From Clostridia bacterium (GTDB taxonomy: Bacteria > Bacillota > Clostridia > Oscillospirales > Acutalibacteraceae), in assembly GCA_017403065.1 (NCBI GenBank), contig JAFQOT010000004.1, positions 1-64,000 of the forward strand: a stretch of 64,000 nt of DNA, given 5' to 3'. A program made the translations under genes and the position numbers. Under the pieces are notes generated by a model, which saw nothing but the letters and a program-made list of their open reading frames with translations, made no database searches and was not told the origin of the DNA. Of this stretch, positions 1 to 7,813 are shown one piece after another (the first letter of the stretch is position 1; every line of letters begins with the position of its first letter).

Positions 1-4
1 TTAT

Positions 5-80
5 GCGGATTTAGCTCATCTGGTAGAGCGCCACCTTGCCAAGGTGGAGGTAGCGAGTTCGAGCCTCGTAATCCGCTCCA
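5..80 (+). tRNA. tRNA-Gly (anticodon GCC)
   Basis: A complete cloverleaf is visible. The acceptor stem GCGGATT pairs with AATCCGC, the anticodon loop TTGCCAA carries GCC at 38-40, and the T-arm GAGTTCGAGCCTC is present. The CCA end is encoded at 78-80. The gene lies at the left window edge, so its promoter is not visible. A strong terminator follows directly. Confidence 0.97.
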
Positions 81-116
81 AAGGACGCTTAAAGTCATAA
101 GCGTCCTTACTTTTTA
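81..116 (+). terminator. Terminator after tRNA-Gly
   Basis: A perfect 10-bp stem, AAGGACGCTT with AAGCGTCCTT, has an 8-nt loop and is followed by ACTTTTT. It starts one base after the encoded CCA of tRNA-Gly, so the tRNA is probably the last gene of its transcript. Confidence 0.9.
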
Positions 117-137
117 ATATAATATCAATGTAAATAC

Positions 138-212
<75 letters not shown>

Positions 213-248
213 GAAAAACTCCTTGTTCGAAAGAACAAGGAGTTTTTC
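213..248 (+). terminator. Terminator after tRNA-Cys
   Basis: A long stem, AAAAACTCCTTGTTC with GAACAAGGAGTTTTT, is closed by a GAAA-type loop and starts one base after the tRNA CCA. The A-tract and T-tract make it usable in both directions. The hairpin array begins immediately after it. Confidence 0.92.
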
Positions 249-426
249 AGTTATATTCGCCTTACGGCGAGTTATATTGAGCTTCGCTCAGTTATATTTG
301 CTTCGCAAGTGATATTGCCCTTCGGGCAGTTAAGGGCGAATATAATATCACTGAAACCGCAAGGTTTCAATATCACTTTCACGGAGTGAAAATATCACTC
401 TGTGCGAAGCACAGAATATCACTAAA
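249..426. repeat. Array of small hairpins with inverted linkers (locus 1)
   Basis: At least seven short perfect hairpins stand in a row: 258-269, 278-290, 298-308, 316-328, 353-368, 377-391 and 400-414. All have tetraloop-sized loops, for example TGAGCTTCGCTCA and GCCCTTCGGGC. On the left side they are separated by AGTTATATT or AGTGATATT. On the right side they are separated by AATATCACT, the reverse complement. The linkers could pair across the centre (about 329-352), giving a long stem with hairpin side branches. The array is non-coding, and related arrays occur near 25690, 38798 and 59815. Confidence 0.85.
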
Positions 427-458
427 ACATTGCCTCCTTGTTGCTTTTATGTTATAAG

Positions 459-485
459 AAAAAGCCGTGAAATTCACGGCTTTTT
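459..485 (-). terminator. Terminator of the HTH gene
   Basis: AAAAAGCCGTGAA and TTCACGGCTTTTT form a 13-bp stem that abuts the stop codon of the HTH gene on the minus strand. The symmetric A and T tracts would also stop plus-strand read-through. Confidence 0.85.
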
Positions 486-699
486 AATTGTGTTCCATAT
501 TGTCTTCTATAAAAACTAAAATATCTTCAACTTTACAATGTAAAATATTGCAAAGGTCATTTAACGTTACTGTGCTAATGGGACGATTGTGTTTTAGTCT
601 ATCAAGTAAACTGCGACTAATTCCGTATTCATTTATCAATCTATAGGTTGAAACATCCTTTTCTTTAAGAGTTTTATATAAGGGCTCATAAGAAATCAT
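484..699 (-). CDS. XRE-family HTH transcriptional regulator, small
   Basis: A 71-residue Cro/C1-type helix-turn-helix protein made of the DNA-binding domain only. The segment TYRLINEYGISRSLLDRLKHN forms helices 2-3, and ITVTLNDLCNILHCKVEDIL-like residues follow it, as in the small single-domain XRE regulators common in Clostridia. The ATG at 699 is chosen because GAGGTG lies five bases upstream; a TTG three bases earlier is possible. It diverges from the lipoprotein genes at 816-1787 and might control them, which is inference from position only. Confidence 0.85.
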   Translation of the reverse strand: MISYEPLYKTLKEKDVSTYRLINEYGISRSLLDRLKHNRPISTVTLNDLCNILHCKVEDILVFIEDNMEHN

Positions 700-741
700 C
701 AAATCACCTCTTATATATTATGATAGATTATACTCTTTTAC

Positions 742-770
742 TTGACAATGCTCTATAAAACGAGTATAAT
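742..770 (+). promoter_or_regulatory. Sigma-A promoter of the lipoprotein genes
   Basis: A consensus TTGACA (742-747) and TATAAT (765-770) are separated by 17 bp. They lie in the divergent gap between the HTH gene and the first lipoprotein gene, whose AAGGGGGA ribosome binding site is at 803-810. The promoter is about 40 bp from the HTH start codon, so the small regulator could bind here. Confidence 0.85.
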
Positions 771-815
771 ACCATTATGCTCTTTTTGTAGAGCTTATAT
801 TCAAGGGGGAATAAT

Positions 816-1145
816 ATGAAAAAAACAATATGTCTATTTTTAGTGTTATTAGCACTTTTAATGTGTGGCTGCGGCGGTAACGAAAGCGATGATGGTACAT
901 TGAAGGCAGACCACTGGTATCACTACAAAGAACTGGATATCGTCAATGTGCAGAATTGTCTTGTTTCAGATGCCTATGTTAGAGTTGCCGGAAATGTTGC
1001 AGTTAATTATTATCCGGTATGTAAAAGCTGCCACGAAACAGGTATGTTATCTTCTACTGTTGTAGACGGAGAAAATCCGTTGTTAAAAACATATTATTGT
1101 AGTTGTGGTAAGCAAACAACTATAAAAATCAAAATAATAATATAG
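816..1145 (+). CDS. Small lipoprotein with paired CxxC motifs
   Basis: A 109-residue secreted protein. A Lys-Lys start and a hydrophobic core lead to a lipobox-like Met-Cys-Gly-Cys near residues 16-19, so it is probably lipid-anchored outside the membrane. The mature part has VCKSCH about residue 68 and YCSCGK about residue 94. Together these could form a zinc-ribbon-like site, which is unusual for a lipoprotein. It has a consensus promoter and a strong ribosome binding site. I do not recognise the family. A second lipoprotein follows after 21 bp, probably in the same transcript. Confidence 0.75.
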   Translation: MKKTICLFLVLLALLMCGCGGNESDDGTLKADHWYHYKELDIVNVQNCLVSDAYVRVAGNVAVNYYPVCKSCHETGMLSSTVVDGENPLLKTYYCSCGKQTTIKIKIII

Positions 1146-1166
1146 TTAGAGAGGAAGAAAAAAATA

Positions 1167-1787
1167 TTGAAAATTATATGTTTGATAGCAACCTTGCTGT
1201 TTCTTGTAACATCCTTTGTTGGTTGTGGTGATATAAATGATACTATCTCATCAGATGACAATATAACCGAGAAGATTTCTTCTCCAAGTGTAACTCAAAG
1301 TAATGAAGAAACAACAACACGAAACTCGACTGCTATAACCTCCCAAGATGTCTTGGATAAAGTGAATGAGTGTGCCGATATTTACGACTTTCCTATTATT
1401 TCTAACTATAAAGAGACTTTAGATAAAGAAATTAAAAATTTCACTTTTTCTTATGCACTTAGCCAATATCCTAATGATTCTTTTGGCGTAATAGGTATGG
1501 AAGATGAAAAAGGTATAAGTGCTTTACATACTACTTTTATCTTTAATAACACTGGATTTGACGGCGGAGTCGCTCTTATGTTATCCTACATACCTGCCAT
1601 AAGTTGCTACTGTCCTGAATTGGATATAGAAGAGGCGATAAATAAAACAAACACTGCGTTCCAAAATAGTACTACACAAGAAGAAAACAAAAGAGTTTTT
1701 GTAAGTGGAGAATATGAATACACATTGAATATTGGAGAAAAATTTATGTTAATAAGCGTAATAAGGAACGATATTAAAACCAACTAA
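1167..1787 (+). CDS. Putative lipoprotein, unknown function
   Basis: A 206-residue protein starting with TTG at 1167; AGAGGAAG at 1149-1156 supports this start. A signal peptide ends in the lipobox Phe-Val-Gly-Cys (Cys about residue 20). A Ser/Thr-rich linker follows to about residue 60, then a globular domain of mixed alpha/beta character. No family is recognised. It follows the 109-residue lipoprotein on the same strand and ends before a strong terminator, so the two genes probably form one unit. Confidence 0.72.
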   Translation: MKIICLIATLLFLVTSFVGCGDINDTISSDDNITEKISSPSVTQSNEETTTRNSTAITSQDVLDKVNECADIYDFPIISNYKETLDKEIKNFTFSYALSQYPNDSFGVIGMEDEKGISALHTTFIFNNTGFDGGVALMLSYIPAISCYCPELDIEEAINKTNTAFQNSTTQEENKRVFVSGEYEYTLNIGEKFMLISVIRNDIKTN

Positions 1788-1834
1788 TTATCGATAATTA
1801 TAACCGAACTTGACGGCTCACAACATTATAAAGC

Positions 1835-1872
1835 AAAAGCTCTTGAGAATCATGGTCTCAAGAGCTTTTTTA
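1835..1872 (+). terminator. Terminator of the lipoprotein operon
   Basis: AAAAGCTCTTGAGA and TCTCAAGAGCTTTT form a 14-bp perfect stem with a 7-nt loop followed by TTTTTTA. It lies between the plus-strand lipoprotein gene and the convergent pflA. Confidence 0.88.
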
Positions 1873-1909
1873 AATAATTTTTATTACTTTTCAATATATG
1901 AGTAAAAAC

Positions 1910-2662
1910 CTACTTCTTTGTGTTTTTAACTTGGTATATACCTTTTAGAATATACTCCTTAGCCTTGACCGCATGACTTATAGGTAATGCTTTTACGCCC
2001 TCTAAACGATAAGGAATATTTAATTCCTTATACTTATTGACCCCCATAGTATGATAAGGCAACACATCTAATGCGGCAAGATTTTTAAGGTCCCCGATAA
2101 ATTTGCCTAAATTGATTAAATCCTCAGGGTCATCAGTAATACCTTCAACGATTATATTTCTTATCCAAACAGGCTTTTTCATTGATTCAAGATACTTTGC
2201 AAATTGCAAAATATTCTTATTGCTCTTTCCTGTAAGCTCCCTGTGCTTTTTATCGTCAATATGCTTAATATCAAGCATTACTAAGTCGGTATAAGCTAAA
2301 AGCTTTTCTAACTTTTTTATATATTCCAAATTTTCAGGATTATAAGTTGCGCCTGAGGTGTCTATACAAGTGTGAATATTCTGCTGCTTAGCCTTTTTGA
2401 AAAGCTCTGTCACAAAATCAACCTGTAAAAGAGGCTCGCCGCCTGTAACGGTTATGCCGCCTTTAGTATAGAACTCGCGGTTTTTGTTATATTCCTTTAA
2501 AATTTCGTCAGTATCGACTTCCCTGCCCCCGTCAAAATTCCAAGTGTCAGGATTATGACAATACATACAGCGTAAGGGACAGCCCTGCATAAATACAACA
2601 TATCTTATGCCAGGACCGTCTACTGTACCAAAGCTTTCAACCGAATGAATACGTCCGGTCAT
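1910..2662 (-). CDS. pflA: Pyruvate formate-lyase activating enzyme
   Basis: A 250-residue radical-SAM enzyme that installs the glycyl radical on pyruvate formate-lyase using a [4Fe-4S] cluster and S-adenosylmethionine. The cluster motif is C28-x3-C32-x2-C35 in GCPLRCMYCHNPDTW, followed by the GGI/TVTGGEPLLQ segment about residue 70. The length matches the family (about 245-250). It starts three bases after the stop of the glycyl-radical gene, without a clear Shine-Dalgarno of its own, so translation is probably coupled. In this operon its substrate should be the separate 80-residue glycyl-radical protein. Confidence 0.96.
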   Translation of the reverse strand: MTGRIHSVESFGTVDGPGIRYVVFMQGCPLRCMYCHNPDTWNFDGGREVDTDEILKEYNKNREFYTKGGITVTGGEPLLQVDFVTELFKKAKQQNIHTCIDTSGATYNPENLEYIKKLEKLLAYTDLVMLDIKHIDDKKHRELTGKSNKNILQFAKYLESMKKPVWIRNIIVEGITDDPEDLINLGKFIGDLKNLAALDVLPYHTMGVNKYKELNIPYRLEGVKALPISHAVKAKEYILKGIYQVKNTKK

Positions 2663-2665
2663 TGA

Positions 2666-2908
2666 TTAAATCTTATCGTGGAAGGTACGGGAAATAACCT
2701 CGTCCTGCTGTTCCTTAGTGAGCTTAATAAAATTCACAGCATATCCGCTAACGCGCACTGTTAACTGAGGATACTTTTCAGGATGAGCCTGAGCATCAAG
2801 CAATGTCTCTTTTGTAAAAACATTAACATTTAAATGGTGACCGCCTTTTTTTACATAGCCGTCAAGCATAGAAACTAAATTATCTATTTGATTATTTGTA
2901 GCTGCCAT
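2666..2908 (-). CDS. Stand-alone glycyl-radical domain of pyruvate formate-lyase (GrcA-like)
   Basis: An 80-residue protein that aligns over its whole length with the last part of E. coli Pfl[29 protein letters not shown] and the radical loop RVSGYAV (Gly about residue 55) are followed by [14 protein letters not shown]. In E. coli a similar free domain, GrcA/YfiD, replaces a damaged PflB C-terminus. Here the neighbouring large subunit has no glycyl-radical loop of its own, so this protein looks like an obligatory second subunit. Its own AGGAGA site precedes the ATG at 2908. It sits between the large subunit (57 bp) and pflA (3 bp). Confidence 0.93.
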   Translation of the reverse strand: MAATNNQIDNLVSMLDGYVKKGGHHLNVNVFTKETLLDAQAHPEKYPQLTVRVSGYAVNFIKLTKEQQDEVISRTFHDKI

Positions 2909-2965
2909 AATATTTTCTCCTTTTCGATAATATTTTAATTCGGTTTGAATACGGTTTAAAGCCGA

Positions 2966-5071
2966 TTATTCTTTATCGGTATCTAAACCTTCAAAAAGTG
3001 TTGGTGACATACAAGCCCCGTTAGAACAATCTAAATCAACCTCGATATCTCCAACAAAGATTTCATCATCTTTGCCAAGAGCGGCAGGAATGATAGAGAA
3101 TGTATTTGAAATACCGTCCTGAGCATCCTTAAAGGGAAGCTTTGCAACAGAGGCTAACGAAGCTACAGCACCGTGGGTGTCACGTCTGTGCATCGGGTTG
3201 GCGCCAGGAGCAAATGCCTCACCCATCTTACGTCCGTCAGGTGTTGCGCCTGTATTTTTACCGTATACAACGTTTGAAGTAATTGTAAGAATTGAGGTAG
3301 TTGGAATACCGTTGCGATAGGTACGATTTTTACGTATATGCTCCATAAACTTATGAACAATTTCATAAGCGATAGAGTCAACACGGTCATCATCGTTACC
3401 GTATTTGGGGAAATCACCCTCAACCTCGTAATCAACAACAATACCCTGCTCATTACGTATAGTTTTAACCTTAGCATATTTAATAGCAGAAAGTGAATCT
3501 GCTACAACAGAAAGTCCCGCAATGCCGGTTGCAAACCAACGTGTAACATCCTTATCGTGTAAAGCCATCTGAAGCTTTTCATAGCAGTATTTGTCGTGCA
3601 TATAGTGGATAATATTTAATGTGTTGACATAAACATTAGCCAGCCATTTCATCATTTCATCATATTTCTTCATAACCTCGTCATAATCAAGGTACTCGCT
3701 TGTGATAGGACGGTACTCCGGAGCAACCTGCTTACCTGAAATTTCATCCACACCGCCATTGATAGCATAAAGCAAGCACTTAGCCAGGTTAGCGCGTGCG
3801 CCGAAGAACTGCATTTCCTTGCCTACGCGCATTGAGGATACGCAGCAAGCGATTGCATAGTCATCACCGTGGGTGGTTCTCATCAGATCATCATTCTCGT
3901 ACTGAACAGAAGAGGTTTCAATAGAAATCTTAGCGCAGAAGCGCTTAAAGTTTTCAGGTAAATTTACAGACCATAAAACTGTAAGGTTAGGCTCTGGAGC
4001 TGCACCTAAGTTTTCAAGAGTGTGTAAATAACGGTAGGACATCTTTGTTACCATATGTCTGCCGTCAGTACCGATACCACCGATAGACTCTGTTACCCAT
4101 TGTGGATCGCCTGAGAATAAGGCGTTATATTCAGGAGTACGCGCAAACTTAATGAGGCGAAGCTTCATAATAAAATGATCAACCATTTCCTGAATTTCAC
4201 TCTCTGTATAAATACCTTTTTCAAGGTCGCGCTGAGCATAAATATCAATAAATGTTGAGGTTCTGCCCAAAGACATAGCCGCGCCGTTTTGCTCCTTAAC
4301 TGCGCCAAGATAACCAAAGTATAACCACTGAATAGCCTCCTTAGTGTCCTTAGCGGGTAAAGAAATATCAAAACCGTAGGATGCTGCCATTTTCTTTAAA
4401 TCTTCAAGCGCGCGGATTTGCTCTGAAAGCTCCTCACGATCACGGATAACCTCATAAAACATAGCAGAACGTGTGGTAGCTTTTTGCTCCATCTTGTCCT
4501 CTATCAAGCGGTCAATACCGTAAAGGGCTACACGACGGTAGTCACCGATAATACGTCCGCGTCCATAAGCGTCAGGAAGACCTGTAATAATATGGCTTGA
4601 ACGGCAGGCGCGCATTTCAGGTGTGTAAGCATCAAATACGCCAGCGTTATGAGTTTTTCTGTGGATAGTGAAAAATTCCTTAACCTCAGGGTCAATTTCA
4701 TAACCGTTATCCTTACAAGCCTTTTCTGCCATACGAATACCGCCGTAAGGCATTAAAGCGCGCTTAAAAGGTTTTTCAGTCTGAAAGCCTACGATTTTTT
4801 CAATATCCTTATTTAAATAACCCGGTCCGTGAGAAGTAATGGTTGATATAACCTTAGTATCCATATCCAAAACTCCGCCAGCTTCTCTTTCCTGCTTTGT
4901 AAGCTCCAAAACCTGATTCCAAAGTGTTATTGTATCTTTAGTTGGACCAACTAAGAAAGATTCGTCTCCGTCATAAGGTGTATAATTATGTTTTATAAAA
5001 CTTCTAACATTTATTTCTTTTTTCCAAGTTCCGTTTTCGAAACCTTGCCATCCTTCATAATTGTAATTCAC
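2966..5071 (-). CDS. pflB: Pyruvate formate-lyase catalytic subunit lacking the glycyl-radical domain
   Basis: A 701-residue protein homologous to PflB, which converts pyruvate and CoA to acetyl-CoA and formate. The N-terminus ([18 protein letters not shown]), the catalytic Cys pair in [11 protein letters not shown] about residue 410, and [14 protein letters not shown] are all present. After [18 protein letters not shown], where E. coli PflB runs into its radical domain, the sequence changes to a short Cys-containing tail and stops. Normal PflB is about 750-760 residues. The GTG at 5071 is chosen because AAGGAG lies seven bases upstream and the residues then match the family start; an upstream ATG at 5095 has no such site. 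Confidence 0.95.
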   Translation of the reverse strand: MNYNYEGWQGFENGTWKKEINVRSFIKHNYTPYDGDESFLVGPTKDTITLWNQVLELTKQEREAGGVLDMDTKVISTITSHGPGYLNKDIEKIVGFQTEKPFKRALMPYGGIRMAEKACKDNGYEIDPEVKEFFTIHRKTHNAGVFDAYTPEMRACRSSHIITGLPDAYGRGRIIGDYRRVALYGIDRLIEDKMEQKATTRSAMFYEVIRDREELSEQIRALEDLKKMAASYGFDISLPAKDTKEAIQWLYFGYLGAVKEQNGAAMSLGRTSTFIDIYAQRDLEKGIYTESEIQEMVDHFIMKLRLIKFARTPEYNALFSGDPQWVTESIGGIGTDGRHMVTKMSYRYLHTLENLGAAPEPNLTVLWSVNLPENFKRFCAKISIETSSVQYENDDLMRTTHGDDYAIACCVSSMRVGKEMQFFGARANLAKCLLYAINGGVDEISGKQVAPEYRPITSEYLDYDEVMKKYDEMMKWLANVYVNTLNIIHYMHDKYCYEKLQMALHDKDVTRWFATGIAGLSVVADSLSAIKYAKVKTIRNEQGIVVDYEVEGDFPKYGNDDDRVDSIAYEIVHKFMEHIRKNRTYRNGIPTTSILTITSNVVYGKNTGATPDGRKMGEAFAPGANPMHRRDTHGAVASLASVAKLPFKDAQDGISNTFSIIPAALGKDDEIFVGDIEVDLDCSNGACMSPTLFEGLDTDKE

Positions 5072-5114
5072 TATAATGCTCCTTATCATACACAATATAT
5101 ATACGTTTTAAAAC

Positions 5115-5143
5115 ATTATAACACTTTATTTGCCAAATTCCAA
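5115..5143 (-). promoter_or_regulatory. Promoter of the pfl operon
   Basis: On the minus strand, TTGGAA (5143-5138) and TATAAT (5120-5115) are 17 bp apart. They lie about 45 bp upstream of the GTG start of the large subunit. I see nothing else in the 170 bp further upstream except AT-rich sequence. Confidence 0.65.
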
Positions 5144-5315
5144 TAGGTTAATTAAAGAAATTTTAATAAATTATGTTAAAAAAATTGTTTCTTTTGACTA
5201 AACATTCAATTTTTTGTCACTACATAAAAAAATACAACTTTTTTTACCTTGTTTTATTGCATATTTAAGAGCTATATTCGTTCCGCTTTTGCAGTTGAGT
5301 GAAATACGGTTGTCA

Positions 5316-5510
5316 TCATATTTCAATATATTCTCTTTGCATTTCTGCAAATATTTCTTTTTCAGCATCTGTCATTTGAGCAACAGGTTTGCTTTCAGTT
5401 TTCATTTGCCTTTGTCTTTGTAACATCAACATTTCTTCTGCAACACTCATTCCAGTATCATCCATTACCTTGTTTAGCAATGTGTCAAGATTTTTGTTAT
5501 CCTCAGCCAT
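5316..5510 (-). CDS. Small charged protein, unknown
   Basis: A 64-residue, Met/Gln/Glu-rich, probably helical protein with no membrane segment. AAGGAGAT lies seven bases upstream of the ATG at 5510, which supports expression. I do not recognise it. It stands alone between the lysS terminator and the pfl promoter, next to tandem TGGGGTAAA repeats at 5568-5666, so it may be the residue of a mobile element. Confidence 0.55.
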   Translation of the reverse strand: MAEDNKNLDTLLNKVMDDTGMSVAEEMLMLQRQRQMKTESKPVAQMTDAEKEIFAEMQREYIEI

Positions 5511-5567
5511 ACAAAGTATCTCCTTAATGAAATTAGCAAATCCAAATATCTTTTCACGATTTGAGTA

Positions 5568-5666
5568 TGGGGTAAAATTGTTTTAAACCGGACACAAAAA
5601 AGGCATCACATTGCTGTGATGCCTATCTGTAAATCGTTTTTAAATGGGGTAAAACTGGGGTAAATA
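5568..5666. repeat. TGGGGTAAAA repeats, two in 11-bp tandem
   Basis: TGGGGTAAAAC at 5645-5655 is followed directly by TGGGGTAAATA at 5656-5666, giving a period of 11. A third copy, TGGGGTAAAAT, lies at 5568-5578. Tandem direct repeats of about 11 bp resemble arm-type binding sites of tyrosine integrases. Together with the neighbouring orphan ORF they may mark a decayed integration site. This reading is inference. Confidence 0.4.
5595..5624 (-). terminator. Terminator of greA-lysS
   Basis: On the minus strand, AGGCATCACA and TGTGATGCCT form a 10-bp stem with a 4-nt loop followed by TTTTTTG. It lies about 95 bp beyond the lysS stop codon. Confidence 0.85.
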
Positions 5667-5718
5667 CGATATTTTACTCGTTTGATACTCTGTAAACCCG
5701 CATAAATAAAGGGTTATA

Positions 5719-7221
5719 TTAATCTAACGGTTTCATCGTGGGGAACAGAATTACCTCGCGTATAGAATCGGAATTGGTAAGTAACATAACTATACGGTCA
5801 ATACCCATACCCATTCCGCCTGTTGGAGGCATTCCGTATTCCATAGCTGTAAGGAAATCCTCATCAAGCATTTCTGCCTCGTCGTCGCCTCTTTCGCGAA
5901 GCTCTAATTGCTTTTCGAAGCGCTCGCGCTGAACTATTGGGTCATTAAGCTCGGAATAAGCATTTGCAAGCTCACTTCTGCAGATAAATAATTCAAAACG
6001 CTCTGTAACCCTTGGATCCTTTGGAGAAGCCTTTGTTAAAGGTGAAACCTCAACAGGATACATTGTTATAAATGTAGGCTGAATAAGCTTTTCCTCTACC
6101 CTTTGGTCAAAGCAAGCATAAAGGGCGTTGCCCCAGGTTTTATCAGCAGTTTCGGCAATTTCAACACCGATAGCTTCAGCCGCAGCTACAGCCTCGGCAT
6201 CGTCGGTAATAGCACCGAAATCAATACCTGCATACTCTTTAACCGCATCAACCATTGTAAGTCTGCGCCAACCTGGTGTAAGGTCAATTTTTTCACCCTG
6301 CCAGTCAACCTGATAAGAGCCTAAAATCTCCTTAGCGGCGCCTGAAATTATACCCTCGGCAATATCCATCATATCGTGGAAGTCGGCATAAGCCTGATAC
6401 AGCTCAACTGTAGTAAATTCAGGGTTATGCTTAGTATCCATACCTTCGTTACGGAATATTCTGCCTATTTCGTATACTCTGTCCATTCCGCCTACAATAA
6501 GACGCTTAAGAGGTAGCTCGGTAGCAATACGCATATACATAGGTATATTAAGGGTATTGTGATGTGTAATAAAGGGACGGGCTGCCGCACCGCCTACTAT
6601 TGTATTAAGAACAGGGGTTTCTACCTCGATATAACTCATATCGTCAAGATAGTTGCGCATAAATTTAATGAACTTTGAACGAATTTCAAAATTACGCTTT
6701 ACGTTTGAATTCATTATAAGGTCAACATATCTTTGACGGAATCTTAAATCGTTATTTGTAAGTCCGTGAAATTTTTCAGGTAACGGAATCAAGGATTTAG
6801 ACAAAAGTTTTATTTCGGTAGCGTGAATAGAAATTTCACCTGTCTGGGTTTTAAAAATTGTACCCTCTACGCCAACAATATCGCCAATATCCCACTTTTT
6901 AAATGAGGCATAAACATCCTCGCCTACATCGTCGCGACGAACATATAGCTGAATATTGCCTGTTGAATCTTTAAGTCCAACAAAGCTGGCTTTACCCATT
7001 ATTCTACGAGCCATAATACGACCAGCAACCTTAACAGATTTGCCCTCAAGCCCGTCAAAATTTGCCTTTATGTTAGCCGAATCATTATTAAAATCATACT
7101 TTGTGATTTCATAAGGATTATTACCTGCCTCTTTCAAAGCGGCAAGCTTTTCGCGGCGTATTTTTAATATTTCGTTAAGATCCTGCTCCTTTGGAGCGTT
7201 ATTTACATTCTTTTCAGACAT
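5719..7221 (-). CDS. lysS: Lysyl-tRNA synthetase (class II)
   Basis: A 500-residue cytoplasmic enzyme charging tRNA-Lys. The N-terminal OB-fold anticodon domain (KVAGRIMARRIMGKASFVGL, about 65-85) is followed by the class II core: motif 1 IEVETPVLN about 198-206, motif 2 FRNEGMDTKHNPEFT about 257, and motif 3 GGMGMGIDRIVMLL near the C-terminus. The length matches the family. It lies 22 bp after greA, a common Clostridia and Bacilli gene pair, and is probably co-transcribed from the greA promoter. No T-box leader is seen. Confidence 0.97.
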   Translation of the reverse strand: MSEKNVNNAPKEQDLNEILKIRREKLAALKEAGNNPYEITKYDFNNDSANIKANFDGLEGKSVKVAGRIMARRIMGKASFVGLKDSTGNIQLYVRRDDVGEDVYASFKKWDIGDIVGVEGTIFKTQTGEISIHATEIKLLSKSLIPLPEKFHGLTNNDLRFRQRYVDLIMNSNVKRNFEIRSKFIKFMRNYLDDMSYIEVETPVLNTIVGGAAARPFITHHNTLNIPMYMRIATELPLKRLIVGGMDRVYEIGRIFRNEGMDTKHNPEFTTVELYQAYADFHDMMDIAEGIISGAAKEILGSYQVDWQGEKIDLTPGWRRLTMVDAVKEYAGIDFGAITDDAEAVAAAEAIGVEIAETADKTWGNALYACFDQRVEEKLIQPTFITMYPVEVSPLTKASPKDPRVTERFELFICRSELANAYSELNDPIVQRERFEKQLELRERGDDEAEMLDEDFLTAMEYGMPPTGGMGMGIDRIVMLLTNSDSIREVILFPTMKPLD

Positions 7222-7243
7222 TTTAACCGTCCCTACTTGTTAA

Positions 7244-7717
7244 TTATTTTGAAATTTCAGTAATCTTAAGCTTAAATTCGCCGCCGGGAGCCTCAACTGT
7301 TACCACGTCGCCTAATTTTTTGCCTAAAAGTGCCTTACCCACAGGTGATTCGTCAGAGATTTTACCTTCTCTTGGATCAGCCTCGGTAGAGCCTACAACA
7401 CGGTACTCGCTTTCGTCACCGTATTCCTCATCGAGCACCTTTACCTTAACACCGATTACTACTGTTTTGGCTTTACCCTTAACATCCTCGATTATTTCAA
7501 CATTCTTAAGCATAGCCTCGATTTCAACAATACGCGCTTCGATTTTAGCCTGCTCATTTTTAGCTTCGTCATATTCGCTGTTTTCAGAAAGGTCACCGTA
7601 GCCACGTGCTACCTTGATTTTTTCTGCAATATCTGCACGTCCTACTGTTTTAAGAGTTTCCAACTCTTGCTTAAGTTTTTTAAGCCCATCATCAGTAATT
7701 TTAATAGTTTTAGCCAT
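7244..7717 (-). CDS. greA: Transcription elongation factor GreA
   Basis: A 157-residue protein that rescues backtracked RNA polymerase by stimulating transcript cleavage. The N-terminal coiled coil carries the acidic tip ([16 protein letters not shown], about 40-55), and the C-terminal domain has the usual [14 protein letters not shown] segment. The ATG at 7717 gives the family length and follows AGTAGG; a TTG six codons upstream lacks support. It is first in a greA-lysS operon with a consensus promoter. Confidence 0.97.
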   Translation of the reverse strand: MAKTIKITDDGLKKLKQELETLKTVGRADIAEKIKVARGYGDLSENSEYDEAKNEQAKIEARIVEIEAMLKNVEIIEDVKGKAKTVVIGVKVKVLDEEYGDESEYRVVGSTEADPREGKISDESPVGKALLGKKLGDVVTVEAPGGEFKLKITEISK

Positions 7718-7763
7718 AAAAAGACCTACTTTCAATTATAATTACGGTATCCATATAAAGTTT

Positions 7764-7792
7764 ATTATATTATCTTTTTTATATTATGTCAA
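7764..7792 (-). promoter_or_regulatory. Sigma-A promoter of greA-lysS
   Basis: On the minus strand, TTGACA (7792-7787) and TATAAT (7769-7764) are exactly 17 bp apart, about 47 bp upstream of the greA ATG. Confidence 0.88.
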
Positions 7793-7813
7793 GTTTTGAA
7801 AATAAATTTACAA

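Noticed and set aside
249-426. CRISPR-like array
   Set aside because: The units are 9-bp linkers with unrelated palindromes of 10-16 bp, not 25-36-bp repeats with unique spacers. No cas genes are in the window.
5072-5095. Longer N-terminus of the pyruvate formate-lyase large protein
   Set aside because: The added residues do not match the family, and AAGGAG is correctly spaced only for the GTG at 5071.
7222-7243. T-box riboswitch controlling lysS
   Set aside because: Only 22 bp separate greA and lysS, and no specifier or antiterminator structure exists. lysS shares the greA promoter.
7722-7735. TTG start giving a 163-residue GreA
   Set aside because: GreA proteins are about 157 residues and start with MA-K-T-I-type residues. 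The ATG at 7717 has the better ribosome-site spacing.
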